Assembly (NCBI GenBank): GCA_020049855.1
Contig: JAGVLJ010000058.1
Span: 1 to 35,838, forward strand
DNA length: 35,838 bases
Origin: Bacteroidia bacterium
GTDB lineage: Bacteria > Bacteroidota > Bacteroidia > UKL13-3
Direction of reading: 5' to 3'
Shown here: positions 24,877 through 33,438 of the stretch, piece by piece
Position numbering within the stretch: position 1 is the first letter of the stretch
Layout of the letters: every line of letters begins with the position of its first letter
Made by a program: the position numbers and the translations under genes
Notes under the pieces: model-generated
Told to the model about the DNA's origin: nothing
Databases searched by the model: none
What the model saw: the letters and a program-made list of their open reading frames with translations, nothing else

Positions 24877-27285
24877 TTATTCTTCATGTACTGCAATAGC
24901 TTTCGTTGTTTCGGCTTTTAGCATGTTGGTAATGCCTTTTAGCAACGAGTCGGGGTTGAATGAAATACTGTCAATTCCCTGTTCAATAAGGAAACGGGTA
25001 AATTCAGGGAAATCGCTAGGGGCTTGTCCGCATAAACCTATTTTGGTGTGTGTTTGTTTGGAATTATGAATGAGCGAGGCAATGAGGTTTTTTACAGCAG
25101 GATTATTCTCGTCAAAGAGGTTGCTCAGAATGGCCGAGTCGCGATCAACTCCCAGCGTAAGTTGAGTTAGGTCGTTAGAGCCTATGGAAAACCCATCAAA
25201 AATGTGGGCAAATTCTTTAGCCAGAATAATGTTGCTGGGAATCTCAGCCATCATATATATTTCCAGCCCTTCGTCTCCACGATGCAATCCATACTTTTCC
25301 ATCAGGCTGATTACTTTTTTCCCCTCTTCAACGGTGCGGCAAAATGGGATCATTAATTTTATATTAGTTAATCCCATGTCATTTCTAACTTTTTTCATGG
25401 CCTCACATTCCAGTCTGAATCCTTCGCGATACCTTTCGTTGTAATACCTAGAGGCACCCCTAAAACCTAACATCGGATTTTCCTCAGTTGGTTCAAACTC
25501 CTTTCCGCCTATTAAACTGGCATACTCATTTGTTTTAAAATCGCTCATGCGCACAATTACATCCTTAGGATAAAAGGCCGCGCCAATGGTTGCCACAGCC
25601 TGTGTCAGTTTATCAATGAAGTAAACTTCTTTTACCGGATACTCATGAGTTAATTCCGCAATTTCTATTTTAGCTTTTGCATCAGTAAGTTGATTGTATT
25701 TAATCAACGCCATAGGGTGAATTCGGATAGCATTGGTGATAATAAATTCCAGCCGCATCAACCCTATTCCTCTGTTTGGATAGAACGAATACAAAAAGGC
25801 TTTGTCGGGATCACCAAGAATTAGCATTGGTGCGGTGTCGGGCATAGGAATATTATGGAAATTAATGTTGCGTGTTTCCCATTTTAATAGGCCATGATAC
25901 ACCAGGCCTGTTTTGCCTTGAGCACACGAAACAGTTATGGGTTCACCATCTTTTATAGTTTCGGTTGCATTACCTGCTCCTACTATGGCTACAGCACCTA
26001 TTTCTCTGGCAATAATGGCTGCATGGCTGGTACGCCCTCCTTTATTGGTAATGATGGCACTTGCTTTTTTTAAAATCGGATCCCAATCTGGATTGGTAAT
26101 ATCTGTTACTAACACTTCACCGGGCTGCAATTTTTCTGCCTCGGCTGGCGATAGGATGATTCTGGCTTTACCACAAGCCACACCCGAACCCACGGCATTG
26201 CCGGTAGCAAGAATATTTCCTGTTTCTTTCAGTTGATATTCTGTTTTTACATAGGGGTCTTTTATCGAGTGAACTGTTTCGGGTCGAGCTTGAATAATGT
26301 ATATTCGGTTATCATTTCCGTCTTTGGCCCATTCAATATCCATGGGGCAATGGTAATGTTCTTCAATTTCCATACACCACTGCGCCAGTTGGGTTATTTC
26401 ACAGTCGTTAAGCACCCATTGCTTTTGTTTTTCCGGTAGCGTATCGGTATTGATGGTGGTGTTAATTGTAGAAATGGTGGTGGGTGCATATACCATTGTT
26501 TTTGCTTTTGTACCCAACTTCTTGTATAAGATGGCTTTTTTTCCTGCCCGCAACATGGGTTTAAATACACAAAACTCATCTGGATTAAGGTTGCCCTGCA
26601 CAATGTTTTCTCCCAACCCCCAACAGCCCGAAATTGTTACTACATCTCTGAATCCCGATTCGGGTTCGAGGGTAAAACAAATCCCGGAGGATGCCATATC
26701 GGAACGAACCATTAATTGAATTCCTGCAGATAGGGCAACTTTCATATGGTCGAATCCGTAATCGGAACGGTATTTAATGGCTCTTGCATTAAACAGGGAT
26801 GCAAAACATTTTTTTACTGCCTCGGATAGTTGCCCGTCACCTTGTATGTTTAAAAAGGAATCATGTAGTCCGGCAAAACTGGCTGTGGGTAAATCTTCGG
26901 CCGTGGCACTGCTTCTAACCGCCACCGAAACCCGATTACCGTATTTTTCGCACAATGCCGCATAATGAGTTCTTATTTCATCCCGTAAGGTATCGGGCAT
27001 GGTTGCACAAAGCAGTAAGTTGCGAATGTTTTTACTAGTTTCATTCAGATTGCTAAAACTTTTTGTATCCAGTTGCTCCAGTTGATTTCTAATTTTTTTC
27101 TCCAGCATATTCTCAAATAAAAAATAGAGGTATGCTTCGTTAGTAGTAGCAAATCCATCAGGAATCAGAATCCCATTAGCGGTAAGCGACCTGATCATTT
27201 CTCCCAGAGAAGCATTTTTACCACCCACTACAGCAACATCCTTATTACTGAGTTGGCTAAACGGAAGGATGAAATTTGTTTTCAT
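24877..27285 (-). CDS. ppsA: Phosphoenolpyruvate synthase
   Basis: 802 residues, close to E. coli PpsA (792). It converts pyruvate, ATP and water to PEP, AMP and phosphate, the entry to gluconeogenesis. The N-terminal ATP-grasp part has GGKNASLGEM, VAVRSSATAEDLPTASFAG and IYIIQARPET. The swivelling domain has GGRTSHAAIIARE with catalytic His421, the same number as in E. coli. The TIM-barrel end has FSIGSNDLTQLTLGVDRD and GLCGQAPSD. It is convergent with the kinase gene (40 bp apart). It sits inside the stress cluster but has no TGA-N6-TCA pair in its 135-bp upstream region. Confidence 0.95.
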   Translation of the reverse strand: MKTNFILPFSQLSNKDVAVVGGKNASLGEMIRSLTANGILIPDGFATTNEAYLYFLFENMLEKKIRNQLEQLDTKSFSNLNETSKNIRNLLLCATMPDTLRDEIRTHYAALCEKYGNRVSVAVRSSATAEDLPTASFAGLHDSFLNIQGDGQLSEAVKKCFASLFNARAIKYRSDYGFDHMKVALSAGIQLMVRSDMASSGICFTLEPESGFRDVVTISGCWGLGENIVQGNLNPDEFCVFKPMLRAGKKAILYKKLGTKAKTMVYAPTTISTINTTINTDTLPEKQKQWVLNDCEITQLAQWCMEIEEHYHCPMDIEWAKDGNDNRIYIIQARPETVHSIKDPYVKTEYQLKETGNILATGNAVGSGVACGKARIILSPAEAEKLQPGEVLVTDITNPDWDPILKKASAIITNKGGRTSHAAIIAREIGAVAIVGAGNATETIKDGEPITVSCAQGKTGLVYHGLLKWETRNINFHNIPMPDTAPMLILGDPDKAFLYSFYPNRGIGLMRLEFIITNAIRIHPMALIKYNQLTDAKAKIEIAELTHEYPVKEVYFIDKLTQAVATIGAAFYPKDVIVRMSDFKTNEYASLIGGKEFEPTEENPMLGFRGASRYYNERYREGFRLECEAMKKVRNDMGLTNIKLMIPFCRTVEEGKKVISLMEKYGLHRGDEGLEIYMMAEIPSNIILAKEFAHIFDGFSIGSNDLTQLTLGVDRDSAILSNLFDENNPAVKNLIASLIHNSKQTHTKIGLCGQAPSDFPEFTRFLIEQGIDSISFNPDSLLKGITNMLKAETTKAIAVHEE

Positions 27286-27368
27286 TTTTTATAATTCAAC
27301 GTATAATAGAACAGAACACAAGAGGTAATTTTTGTGGTTGTTACGTCCAAATAGCAGGGTTAATTTTA

Positions 27369-27409
27369 ATACTAAAACAGACCCTTGTTTAAGGGGCCTG
27401 TTTTAGTAT
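27369..27409 (-). terminator. Terminator hairpin after the SprB-repeat gene
   Basis: The arms ATACTAAAACAG (27369-27380) and CTGTTTTAGTAT (27398-27409) pair perfectly over 12 bp, extended by a CCCTT/AAGGG inner stem. It lies 11 bp past the stop codon of the long minus-strand gene and separates it from ppsA. Confidence 0.8.
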
Positions 27410-27420
27410 AATTTCGGATA

Positions 27421-30400
27421 TTAATTAAGAATTTTCAGGCGGGTGGTTGCCGATTTATTTCCGGTATACATCCGAACAAAATAGATTCCGCTTTTTAGTC
27501 CGCTAATGTCAATAACCAACCTGTTTGAGTCGGGGTTGGATTTATAAACGGTTTCTCCGATCATGTTGATTAGTTCTACCTGTTTTATCATGTTGTTTCC
27601 GGCATCAATGGTTACTTGTCCGGCAGCCGGATTAGGGTAAACTTTAATGTCGGAGTAATTAGTAATCCCGTTAATACTAAGCGGGAAGCTCACTGTAAAT
27701 ACTCCCGAGGTCATGCAGGCATTAGCATCAGTAATGGTGACGGTATAAGTGCCTGGAGAAAGGTCAGTAATATCTTCTACAGTATTGCCGTTTGACCAAC
27801 TGAAAGCATAAGGAGGAGTACCACCGGTGGTAGTAATGTTTACACTACCGTTTTTAGCAGCACTACTTGAAACATTTGTAACCACCCCATTCACTATAAG
27901 AGGGCTTGCTGGTTGAGTGATGGTGAAATTTTCGGAATCGGTACATCCATTTGCATCTTGTATGACTACGCTATAGCTTCCTGCTTTAAGATTAAAAATG
28001 TCCTCGGTATTGGCCTCATTTGACCAATTGTATGCATAGGGGTAGGTTCCACCGATAACAGTTATGTCAATTACTCCATTGTTTCCGCCATAACAACTTA
28101 CATTGTATCGGTTATTAGCCAAATTAAGTACTTCCGGTTCTAAAATAACCACATCTTCCGTCTTCACACAATTGTTAGCATCTTTTACATATACAGCATA
28201 ATCGCCTCCGCTTAATCCGGTAAAAGACTGGGTGAGCTGATAGCCTGATCCGGCAAGCGCATATTGCAGTGAGCCCGTACCGCCCGATGCCGTAATGGTA
28301 ATGGCTCCGTTTTGCGAACCATTGCAGGTTACATCAAGAGTTCCAATATCAGAGATAATAATTGCAGGAGGTTGAACAATGGTTTTAAAAGTAGAGCCTA
28401 CGCATCCTCCCGCATCTCTTACATAGATCTGATAAGTACCGGCACTTAAGCCGGTAAGTACATTGTTTGACTGGTAAGTGATGCCATCAATGCTATAGGC
28501 TAATGTACCGCTTCCGCCACCTGCAGTAACGGTGATGGTGCCATTGTTTCCACCATAGCAGCTTACATTGGTTGTAGATGCATAAACAACAATAGCAGCA
28601 GGTTCAGTTAAAGTAGTGGAGGCGGAGCCGGTGCAGCCTACACCATCTTTTACAACTACGGTATGTGCTCCGGCTGTTAAGCCGCTAAATACGTTGGATG
28701 ATTGCCATGGAGAACCATCAATTCGATAGGTAAGTGCTCCTGAGCCTCCGGTAACATTGGTGACGGTAACAGAACCGTCATTGCCTCCGTTGCAGGAAAT
28801 ATCTGTTTTGCTTATGGAATTAATGGATGGCCCGTCAACATTGGCTACAATAGACTGAAACAAATTACGACAACCCGAGCCATCCTGCACTACTATAACG
28901 TAAGTACTGTCAACAAGAGATGTAAACGAACCGGTGCTGTTCCAAATTGTATTGTTAATGCTGTATTGATAACCCGATCCCGAACCGCCACCTGCTGCTA
29001 CCAAAATATTTCCGTTGGCATTGCCACAGGTAGAATTTCCGGTGGTTACGGTTGCTGTTATAGCCGTAGGCTGGGTAATTGTAACCACTTTGGTGGCTAT
29101 GCAATTATTGGCATCCTTTACCGTTGCGGTATAAGTTCCGGCAGCAAGTCCGGTAAAGTCCCCTGTTGGGAAAAAGTTGGTGCCATCCAGGCTGTAGCTA
29201 TACGGAGATATTCCGCCAGCAATCATCACCGTTAGAATTCCATCAGAACCCACATTGCACGATACATTGATAGATGAAACTGAAACAACCATTTGGGTAG
29301 GCTGGGTTACGGTTACATTGGTGGTGGCTGCACATCCGGCTACGTCTTTCACATATACCGTGTAGGTTCCTGCTGCAATTCCGTTAAATATGCCTGATGA
29401 CTGGAATGTGTTTCCGTTAATGCTGTAAACAAGGGTACCGGTTCCGCCAATAGCAGAGGTTACGATAATTTTACCGTCATTTCCACCATTGCATAGTACC
29501 GGAGAAGAGGTGGCATTTACAACAAGTGCTGATGGTTCGGTAAGTGTAACGGTTCTTATATCAGTACAACCGTTTCCGTCTTTCACCATAAGGGTATATA
29601 TCCCTGCGCCCAAATTATTGAATGTTCCCGATGATTGGAAAGTACCATTATTTAAATTGTATTGCAGAGTACCGCTTCCGCCTGAACCCGATACAGTAAC
29701 AGATCCGTTAGTGCCGCCAAAGCAGGTAATTTGCGAGGTAGAATTGATATTTAGCGTGGGGCCACCGGCATCGTTCACAATAACCCCGATGGTATTAGTA
29801 CACCCGTTAGCATCTTTGGCTCGTACCGTGTAGTTGCCTGCCATTAAATTAGCAAAAGCTCCGGTAGCTTGCCAGGTGGTATCATTTAGGCTGTATTGAA
29901 TGGTTCCGCTGCCCCCACTTGCCGAAACAAGTAATGCTCCATTGGCATTGCCGCAACTCGATTGGGTAGTAGAGGGAGTATTAAAAATAATTGAAGCGGG
30001 CATGTTTACTGTAGCGATAGTTGTTTTAATGCAGTTAAACGAATCTTTTACATAAAATGTGAATGTACCTGCACCCAGCGATGAAAAGGTGGCCGATGAT
30101 TGATAGGTTTCTCCGTTGCGGCTGTATTTATAAGGAGCAGCACCACCGGTTGCAGTCAGGGTTACACTTCCGTTTGCTGCTCCGCTGCAGGTAGCATTGG
30201 AAACCGAAGCAACACTAAGGTTTAAGCCAACAGAAATTTTCATGGTATAGGTGTTTGAACAAGCTCCGTTCCATCCGCCCATAGTGGCTTTTAGCGTAAC
30301 GGTGTATAAACCGGCACTTGCGTAGGTGTGTTCCGGGTTTGTGGCGTATGAAACAGCCGACCCGTCACCAAAGTTCCAAGTATAAAAATTGTCCGATCCG

Positions 30401-31113
30401 ATATAACCCGAAAGGCCAATGGTGTTAAACATACTATCGCGGGATAGGAGTGTAGTATTGGTAAAGGTTACAGGCGTTGCAGCTGGGATACAGGCCGAAT
30501 TTATGGTAAACCCGCTGGTGATGTAATGCATCATCTTAGGAATAATGTAAAAGTCACCGTTTTTTGAATAAGTGTTTTTGGCACTTGCCCAGTTAAATCC
30601 GGTATTGGTGCCCGCCAGCGAAGCCAAATCTTCCCCTCGGCCTTCTCCGTCTCCATTGTAGCTAATGGTAAACGTAGTAATTCCCGAATACCCTCCCGTC
30701 ATTTCAATGGAGGCGGCAAAATTCGCATTTACTGCAAGCCCGCTTCCCGAAAAGCTAATGTCTTTATAGCCGTTTGAATTGTCAAGGAAAGTCCAAGTGA
30801 ATGTTTTGGTTCCGATTGCTGTTGCCGGACGACCATTGGCATCAACTGTGTAAATTTTAGCCGCCATGGCAAGTCCGAGTAGGGCATTTGTTTTGCCATA
30901 GATGCGTACTCCGGTAACCCTGCCGGGACCCGAATAATAGTAGGTTTGGGCTGCATTTTCCAACGAGCCTGCAGTAAGCGTGTAGCCCCCAACTAACCCC
31001 GTGTTTTTCCATTGAGGATAGCCGTTTAAGTCACTGCAGGAGGTAGCTCCCTGACCGAAGGCAAAGAATGCCCCGGATAGAAGTACCAGCATCATGAGTG
31101 TCATTTTTTTCAT
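27421..31113 (-). CDS. Large secreted/surface protein: PKD domain, 11 SprB-type repeats, T9SS sorting domain
   Basis: 1230 residues. Signal peptide (about 1-20: MKKMTLMMLVLLSGAFFAFG). An N-terminal unrecognised beta-rich domain (about 22-215) is followed by a PKD domain (about 217-298, with NFGDGS and YTVTLKATMG). About 11 repeats of 75-80 residues follow (about 300-1150). Each has a start like SCNGGNDGSVTVT, a GG-turn, YSIDG, a GLxAGTYTVxVKD strand and a conserved Cys near DANGC, as in SprB repeats of gliding adhesins. The end (about 1157-1230) is a type A T9SS sorting domain: VYPNPAAGQVTID, then LKSGIYFVRMYTG. It should be exported through Por/T9SS and attached to the surface or released. 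Paired operator upstream. Confidence 0.9.
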   Translation of the reverse strand: MKKMTLMMLVLLSGAFFAFGQGATSCSDLNGYPQWKNTGLVGGYTLTAGSLENAAQTYYYSGPGRVTGVRIYGKTNALLGLAMAAKIYTVDANGRPATAIGTKTFTWTFLDNSNGYKDISFSGSGLAVNANFAASIEMTGGYSGITTFTISYNGDGEGRGEDLASLAGTNTGFNWASAKNTYSKNGDFYIIPKMMHYITSGFTINSACIPAATPVTFTNTTLLSRDSMFNTIGLSGYIGSDNFYTWNFGDGSAVSYATNPEHTYASAGLYTVTLKATMGGWNGACSNTYTMKISVGLNLSVASVSNATCSGAANGSVTLTATGGAAPYKYSRNGETYQSSATFSSLGAGTFTFYVKDSFNCIKTTIATVNMPASIIFNTPSTTQSSCGNANGALLVSASGGSGTIQYSLNDTTWQATGAFANLMAGNYTVRAKDANGCTNTIGVIVNDAGGPTLNINSTSQITCFGGTNGSVTVSGSGGSGTLQYNLNNGTFQSSGTFNNLGAGIYTLMVKDGNGCTDIRTVTLTEPSALVVNATSSPVLCNGGNDGKIIVTSAIGGTGTLVYSINGNTFQSSGIFNGIAAGTYTVYVKDVAGCAATTNVTVTQPTQMVVSVSSINVSCNVGSDGILTVMIAGGISPYSYSLDGTNFFPTGDFTGLAAGTYTATVKDANNCIATKVVTITQPTAITATVTTGNSTCGNANGNILVAAGGGSGSGYQYSINNTIWNSTGSFTSLVDSTYVIVVQDGSGCRNLFQSIVANVDGPSINSISKTDISCNGGNDGSVTVTNVTGGSGALTYRIDGSPWQSSNVFSGLTAGAHTVVVKDGVGCTGSASTTLTEPAAIVVYASTTNVSCYGGNNGTITVTAGGGSGTLAYSIDGITYQSNNVLTGLSAGTYQIYVRDAGGCVGSTFKTIVQPPAIIISDIGTLDVTCNGSQNGAITITASGGTGSLQYALAGSGYQLTQSFTGLSGGDYAVYVKDANNCVKTEDVVILEPEVLNLANNRYNVSCYGGNNGVIDITVIGGTYPYAYNWSNEANTEDIFNLKAGSYSVVIQDANGCTDSENFTITQPASPLIVNGVVTNVSSSAAKNGSVNITTTGGTPPYAFSWSNGNTVEDITDLSPGTYTVTITDANACMTSGVFTVSFPLSINGITNYSDIKVYPNPAAGQVTIDAGNNMIKQVELINMIGETVYKSNPDSNRLVIDISGLKSGIYFVRMYTGNKSATTRLKILN

Positions 31114-31201
31114 AACATATTTATTAAGTTAATGAATTAAGTATAATCGCCAAATTTGAATTGGTGTGGGATTTTTCCTGATAAACTCAAATTTGCAGAT
31201 A

Positions 31202-31266
31202 CAAAATTCCCCCATTGACTTGTGGTTGCCGCTGACGGCTGTCACCGTTATGGATGATGTACATCA
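31202..31266 (-). promoter_or_regulatory. Paired TGA-N6-TCA operator upstream of the SprB-repeat gene
   Basis: Palindromes at 31255-31266 (distal; ATGATGTACATCAT is fully symmetric) and 31233-31244 (proximal) are separated by 10 bp. On the minus strand GAATTTTG, one mismatch from TAnnTTTG, starts at 31209, 29.5 bp from the proximal centre, giving an 80-nt leader for the gene at 31113. In the plus direction a weaker TAGTTGGT (31292) lies toward the tRNA. The minus orientation is preferred but not certain. Confidence 0.7.
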
Positions 31267-31396
31267 TTTACCCGGGTGATTTGATGAGGCTTAGTTGGTT
31301 TACAGAATAAAACAGGTTGTTGTAAAGCAGGGTTCAAAAATTTTGGCAGAATTTATACCTATATATTACCTTCGCCTTCCCAGAAACAAAAAAATT

Positions 31397-31470
<74 letters not shown>

Positions 31471-31481
31471 CACTGATAATC

Positions 31482-31517
31482 AAGGCTTTGCATTAAACTT
31501 GCAAGGCCTTTTTTATT
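31482..31517 (+). terminator. Intrinsic terminator after tRNA-Pro
   Basis: AAGGCTTTGCA (31482-31492) pairs with TGCAAGGCCTT (31500-31510) over 11 bp with one wobble, a 7-nt loop and a T-run (31509-31514). Confidence 0.9.
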
Positions 31518-31520
31518 TGG

Positions 31521-31540
31521 GGTGCAACATAGGTGCAACA
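31521..31540. repeat. Direct repeat GGTGCAACA downstream of tRNA-Pro
   Basis: GGTGCAACA occurs at 31521-31529 and again at 31532-31540. Short repeats next to tRNA 3' ends are often core-flanking sites of tyrosine recombinases, and the DNA to the right is accessory. No integrase or second att copy is visible, so this is only suggestive. Confidence 0.3.
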
Positions 31541-31693
31541 TTTCTATACTTATCATGATAAATATTAGGTAACCAAGGTCCTTTGGTCTCACAAGTTATA
31601 TCCCGATAGTTAACGGGATGCAAGAGCGAGAAATGCACATATTAAAATTATTAGCAACACCGTACTTGTAACGGGTCGTTATTATAGTCAGCA

Positions 31694-32539
31694 TTAATTT
31701 TTTCGTTTTTTCATTATTGCTCTTTCCACCATTGAGAGAATCTGTTTATCATGTTCAGTGGAAACAAAATTATCAGCGTCATTAATGTAGTCTGCATATG
31801 TTTGTCCGGATATGTCAGAGGGCGGGGTTGGTTGCCCTTCTTTTTTTATTGGTAAAACACGTTTGCCCCAGGTCAACGCCACTCCCATCTCTATCATTAC
31901 ATTTGAATTCATATCAGAGGTTTCAAAAACTGCAATGTCGGCTGAAATAATGTCTCGCGCAATCTGGTTAAATAAATGCTCGCCATATCCAGCTGCTAAT
32001 GACTTAAAATTAAGAGATACTCCCTTAGTCATTTGTTTTGCATTAATTTTATCAATTGCAGTCTGAAATTGATTTTGAAGATTTAATTTTAGATTTTCAG
32101 AGTTGTAATGTTGTGATTTAAATTGATACCCAAATACTATTTTTATAGTTGAATTTTTTGATAATTCTGTTTGAACAAACTCCCAATCAATGTCTGTAAA
32201 ACCAAAAGGTGAACCCGCTGCTAATGGTTGTTGAGCAACAATACTATTATTGGTAACTTCGCTTTTATCTTCGTTGGCTTCTTTTAATTCATGATAAATA
32301 TAATTTCCTCTACTATTTAAACCAACGACTCCAAAATTGTATGGGGCAGTCCCTAAATAATTCCGTCTATCTAACAAGCCTCTGTCGTCAAGAAAGTCAA
32401 TGGCATTATTTATTTCAACCGAATTTAACCCAGTCCAATGACTAATTTCATCTCCATCAAACAATAGGTCTTCGTGAGGATTGTTCTCAAAAAGTGAGAC
32501 AATTATTTTAGTTGCATTTTTTTCGATTGGATTGCCCAT
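31694..32539 (-). CDS. Winged-helix plus TIR/nucleoside-deoxyribosyltransferase-like protein
   Basis: 281 residues. The N-terminal part (about 1-85) looks like a winged helix (TGLNSVEINNAIDFLDDRGL followed by a strand-turn-strand). The C-terminal part (about 125-250) has the alternating strand/helix pattern of the nucleotide-processing TIR-like/deoxyribosyltransferase fold: a first strand IKIVFGYQF, then ISADIAVFETSDMNSNVMIE and EMGVALTWGKRVLPI. That region carries the N-x-N-V-x-x-E-x-G-x-A signature in which the Glu is the usual catalytic residue. Similar domains act as NAD- or nucleotide-degrading effectors in phage defence, but the enzyme activity and target here are inference. 51 bp separate it from the upstream minus-strand gene. 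Confidence 0.65.
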   Translation of the reverse strand: MGNPIEKNATKIIVSLFENNPHEDLLFDGDEISHWTGLNSVEINNAIDFLDDRGLLDRRNYLGTAPYNFGVVGLNSRGNYIYHELKEANEDKSEVTNNSIVAQQPLAAGSPFGFTDIDWEFVQTELSKNSTIKIVFGYQFKSQHYNSENLKLNLQNQFQTAIDKINAKQMTKGVSLNFKSLAAGYGEHLFNQIARDIISADIAVFETSDMNSNVMIEMGVALTWGKRVLPIKKEGQPTPPSDISGQTYADYINDADNFVSTEHDKQILSMVERAIMKKRKN

Positions 32540-32590
32540 ACTGTTTAAGTTTCTAATAGTTCGTGCTGGAGTGTTTTAGTCTTGTGCTCT

Positions 32591-32953
32591 TCACTTTCTC
32601 ATCAATTTTGATAACTCTTTGATAATATCAAAGTACCTTTTCCATTCAGAAGGATTTGATTGAGGGTTTGTGCCGTCATGATAAAAAAACACCTTCCAAA
32701 TTTTTCCCTGTGCATCGTAGTGAATTGCATCGATTTTGGTAATAATTGTAAGTATCTTTTTGTCGGTGAGTTTAGGGTATTTGGTGTAAACCGGAAGTTT
32801 GTCAAAGGGTTCCTTTTCTGAATGGTATGCTTGTGTTCCATCAATGTTCCAACCAAGTGGTGAATATTCTCTGTTAAACACAAACCATTCATCGTTTGAG
32901 TTTCTTTCCATACCATAAGGTAAGTTGATTCTAAAAAAGTCTGATAAAGCCAT
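32591..32953 (-). CDS. Hypothetical protein, 120 residues
   Basis: Soluble, rich in aromatic residues (DEWFVFNREYSPLGWN, then KIWKVFFYHDGTNPQSNPSE), no signal peptide or membrane segment. The start is ATG 32953 (MALSDFFRINLPYG). It lies upstream of the TIR-like gene on the same strand with a 51-bp gap, so both may form one unit. No family recognised. Confidence 0.6.
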   Translation of the reverse strand: MALSDFFRINLPYGMERNSNDEWFVFNREYSPLGWNIDGTQAYHSEKEPFDKLPVYTKYPKLTDKKILTIITKIDAIHYDAQGKIWKVFFYHDGTNPQSNPSEWKRYFDIIKELSKLMRK

Positions 32954-33007
32954 AAAGTTTAGTTAGAGAAGGTTAATCTGAATTTACAAAGGAATGAATG
33001 GCTTTGC

Positions 33008-33139
33008 CTAATCCCCTTTTTTGTGTTTGTGTGGTTTTAACGAAGGGTTGTTTTTTGGAGTTTCTTTGTTGTCGCGTTGACGTTTGTCCGGTTTGCCAGT
33101 AGTTGTGGCAATTCTTTTCGGACCAGGTTTAATTCCCAT
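33008..33139 (-). CDS. Small basic protein, 43 residues
   Basis: From ATG 33139 the frame reads MGIKPGPKRIATTTGKPDKR and ends HKHKKGD before TAG at 33008. Lys, Arg, Pro and Asn dominate and there is no hydrophobic core, so it is probably disordered or nucleic-acid binding. The lack of any aromatic or Cys residue and the regular PKRI/TTTGK pattern look like a real small protein, not noise, but only comparison with other genomes could decide. Confidence 0.45.
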   Translation of the reverse strand: MGIKPGPKRIATTTGKPDKRQRDNKETPKNNPSLKPHKHKKGD

Positions 33140-33438
33140 GATTTTAAAGATTTAAGTTTTATCAAACTTACCTCATTTTTCTGAAAGAAATTTCACAAAC
33201 CAGTTGAGTTATTCACACTATCAAATTGTAATCAATGCTAAAAGAATTAATAACTAATCCCCACGTTACCGCGCTAATCCTTTTGCGTGGTGAACCTGGC
33301 TGCATTGATCAGTTGGTAGTCCCGACCGATACTTTGTCGACCGAATTTATCAGAGACATGGAGTTGTTGCTTTGTTTTCTTGTGTTATAACATTATCTAG
33401 AATTGCGTTAAATTCGCTTAAACAATTAAAACAGGCTC
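33140..33438. other. Intergenic stretch with possible gene fragment
   Basis: A 51-codon plus-strand frame (33235-33390, MLKELITNPHV...) is present, but the minus strand over the same bases reads VSDKFGRQSIGRDYQLINAA then RFTTQKD and a stop. Neither is convincingly a whole gene. The minus-strand reading faintly resembles the C-terminus of a UmuC-like polymerase and may be a leftover of one. A promoter for the lipoprotein gene at 33439 was not identified. Confidence 0.3.

Noticed and set aside
28966-29833. Long plus-strand frames antisense to the SprB-repeat gene
   Set aside because: They arise from the repeated, biased codon content of the long minus-strand gene and show no domain.
33235-33390. 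UmuC-like C-terminal remnant or a 51-residue plus-strand protein
   Set aside because: Either reading is too short and the similarity too faint to call a gene; kept only as a description of the intergenic stretch.
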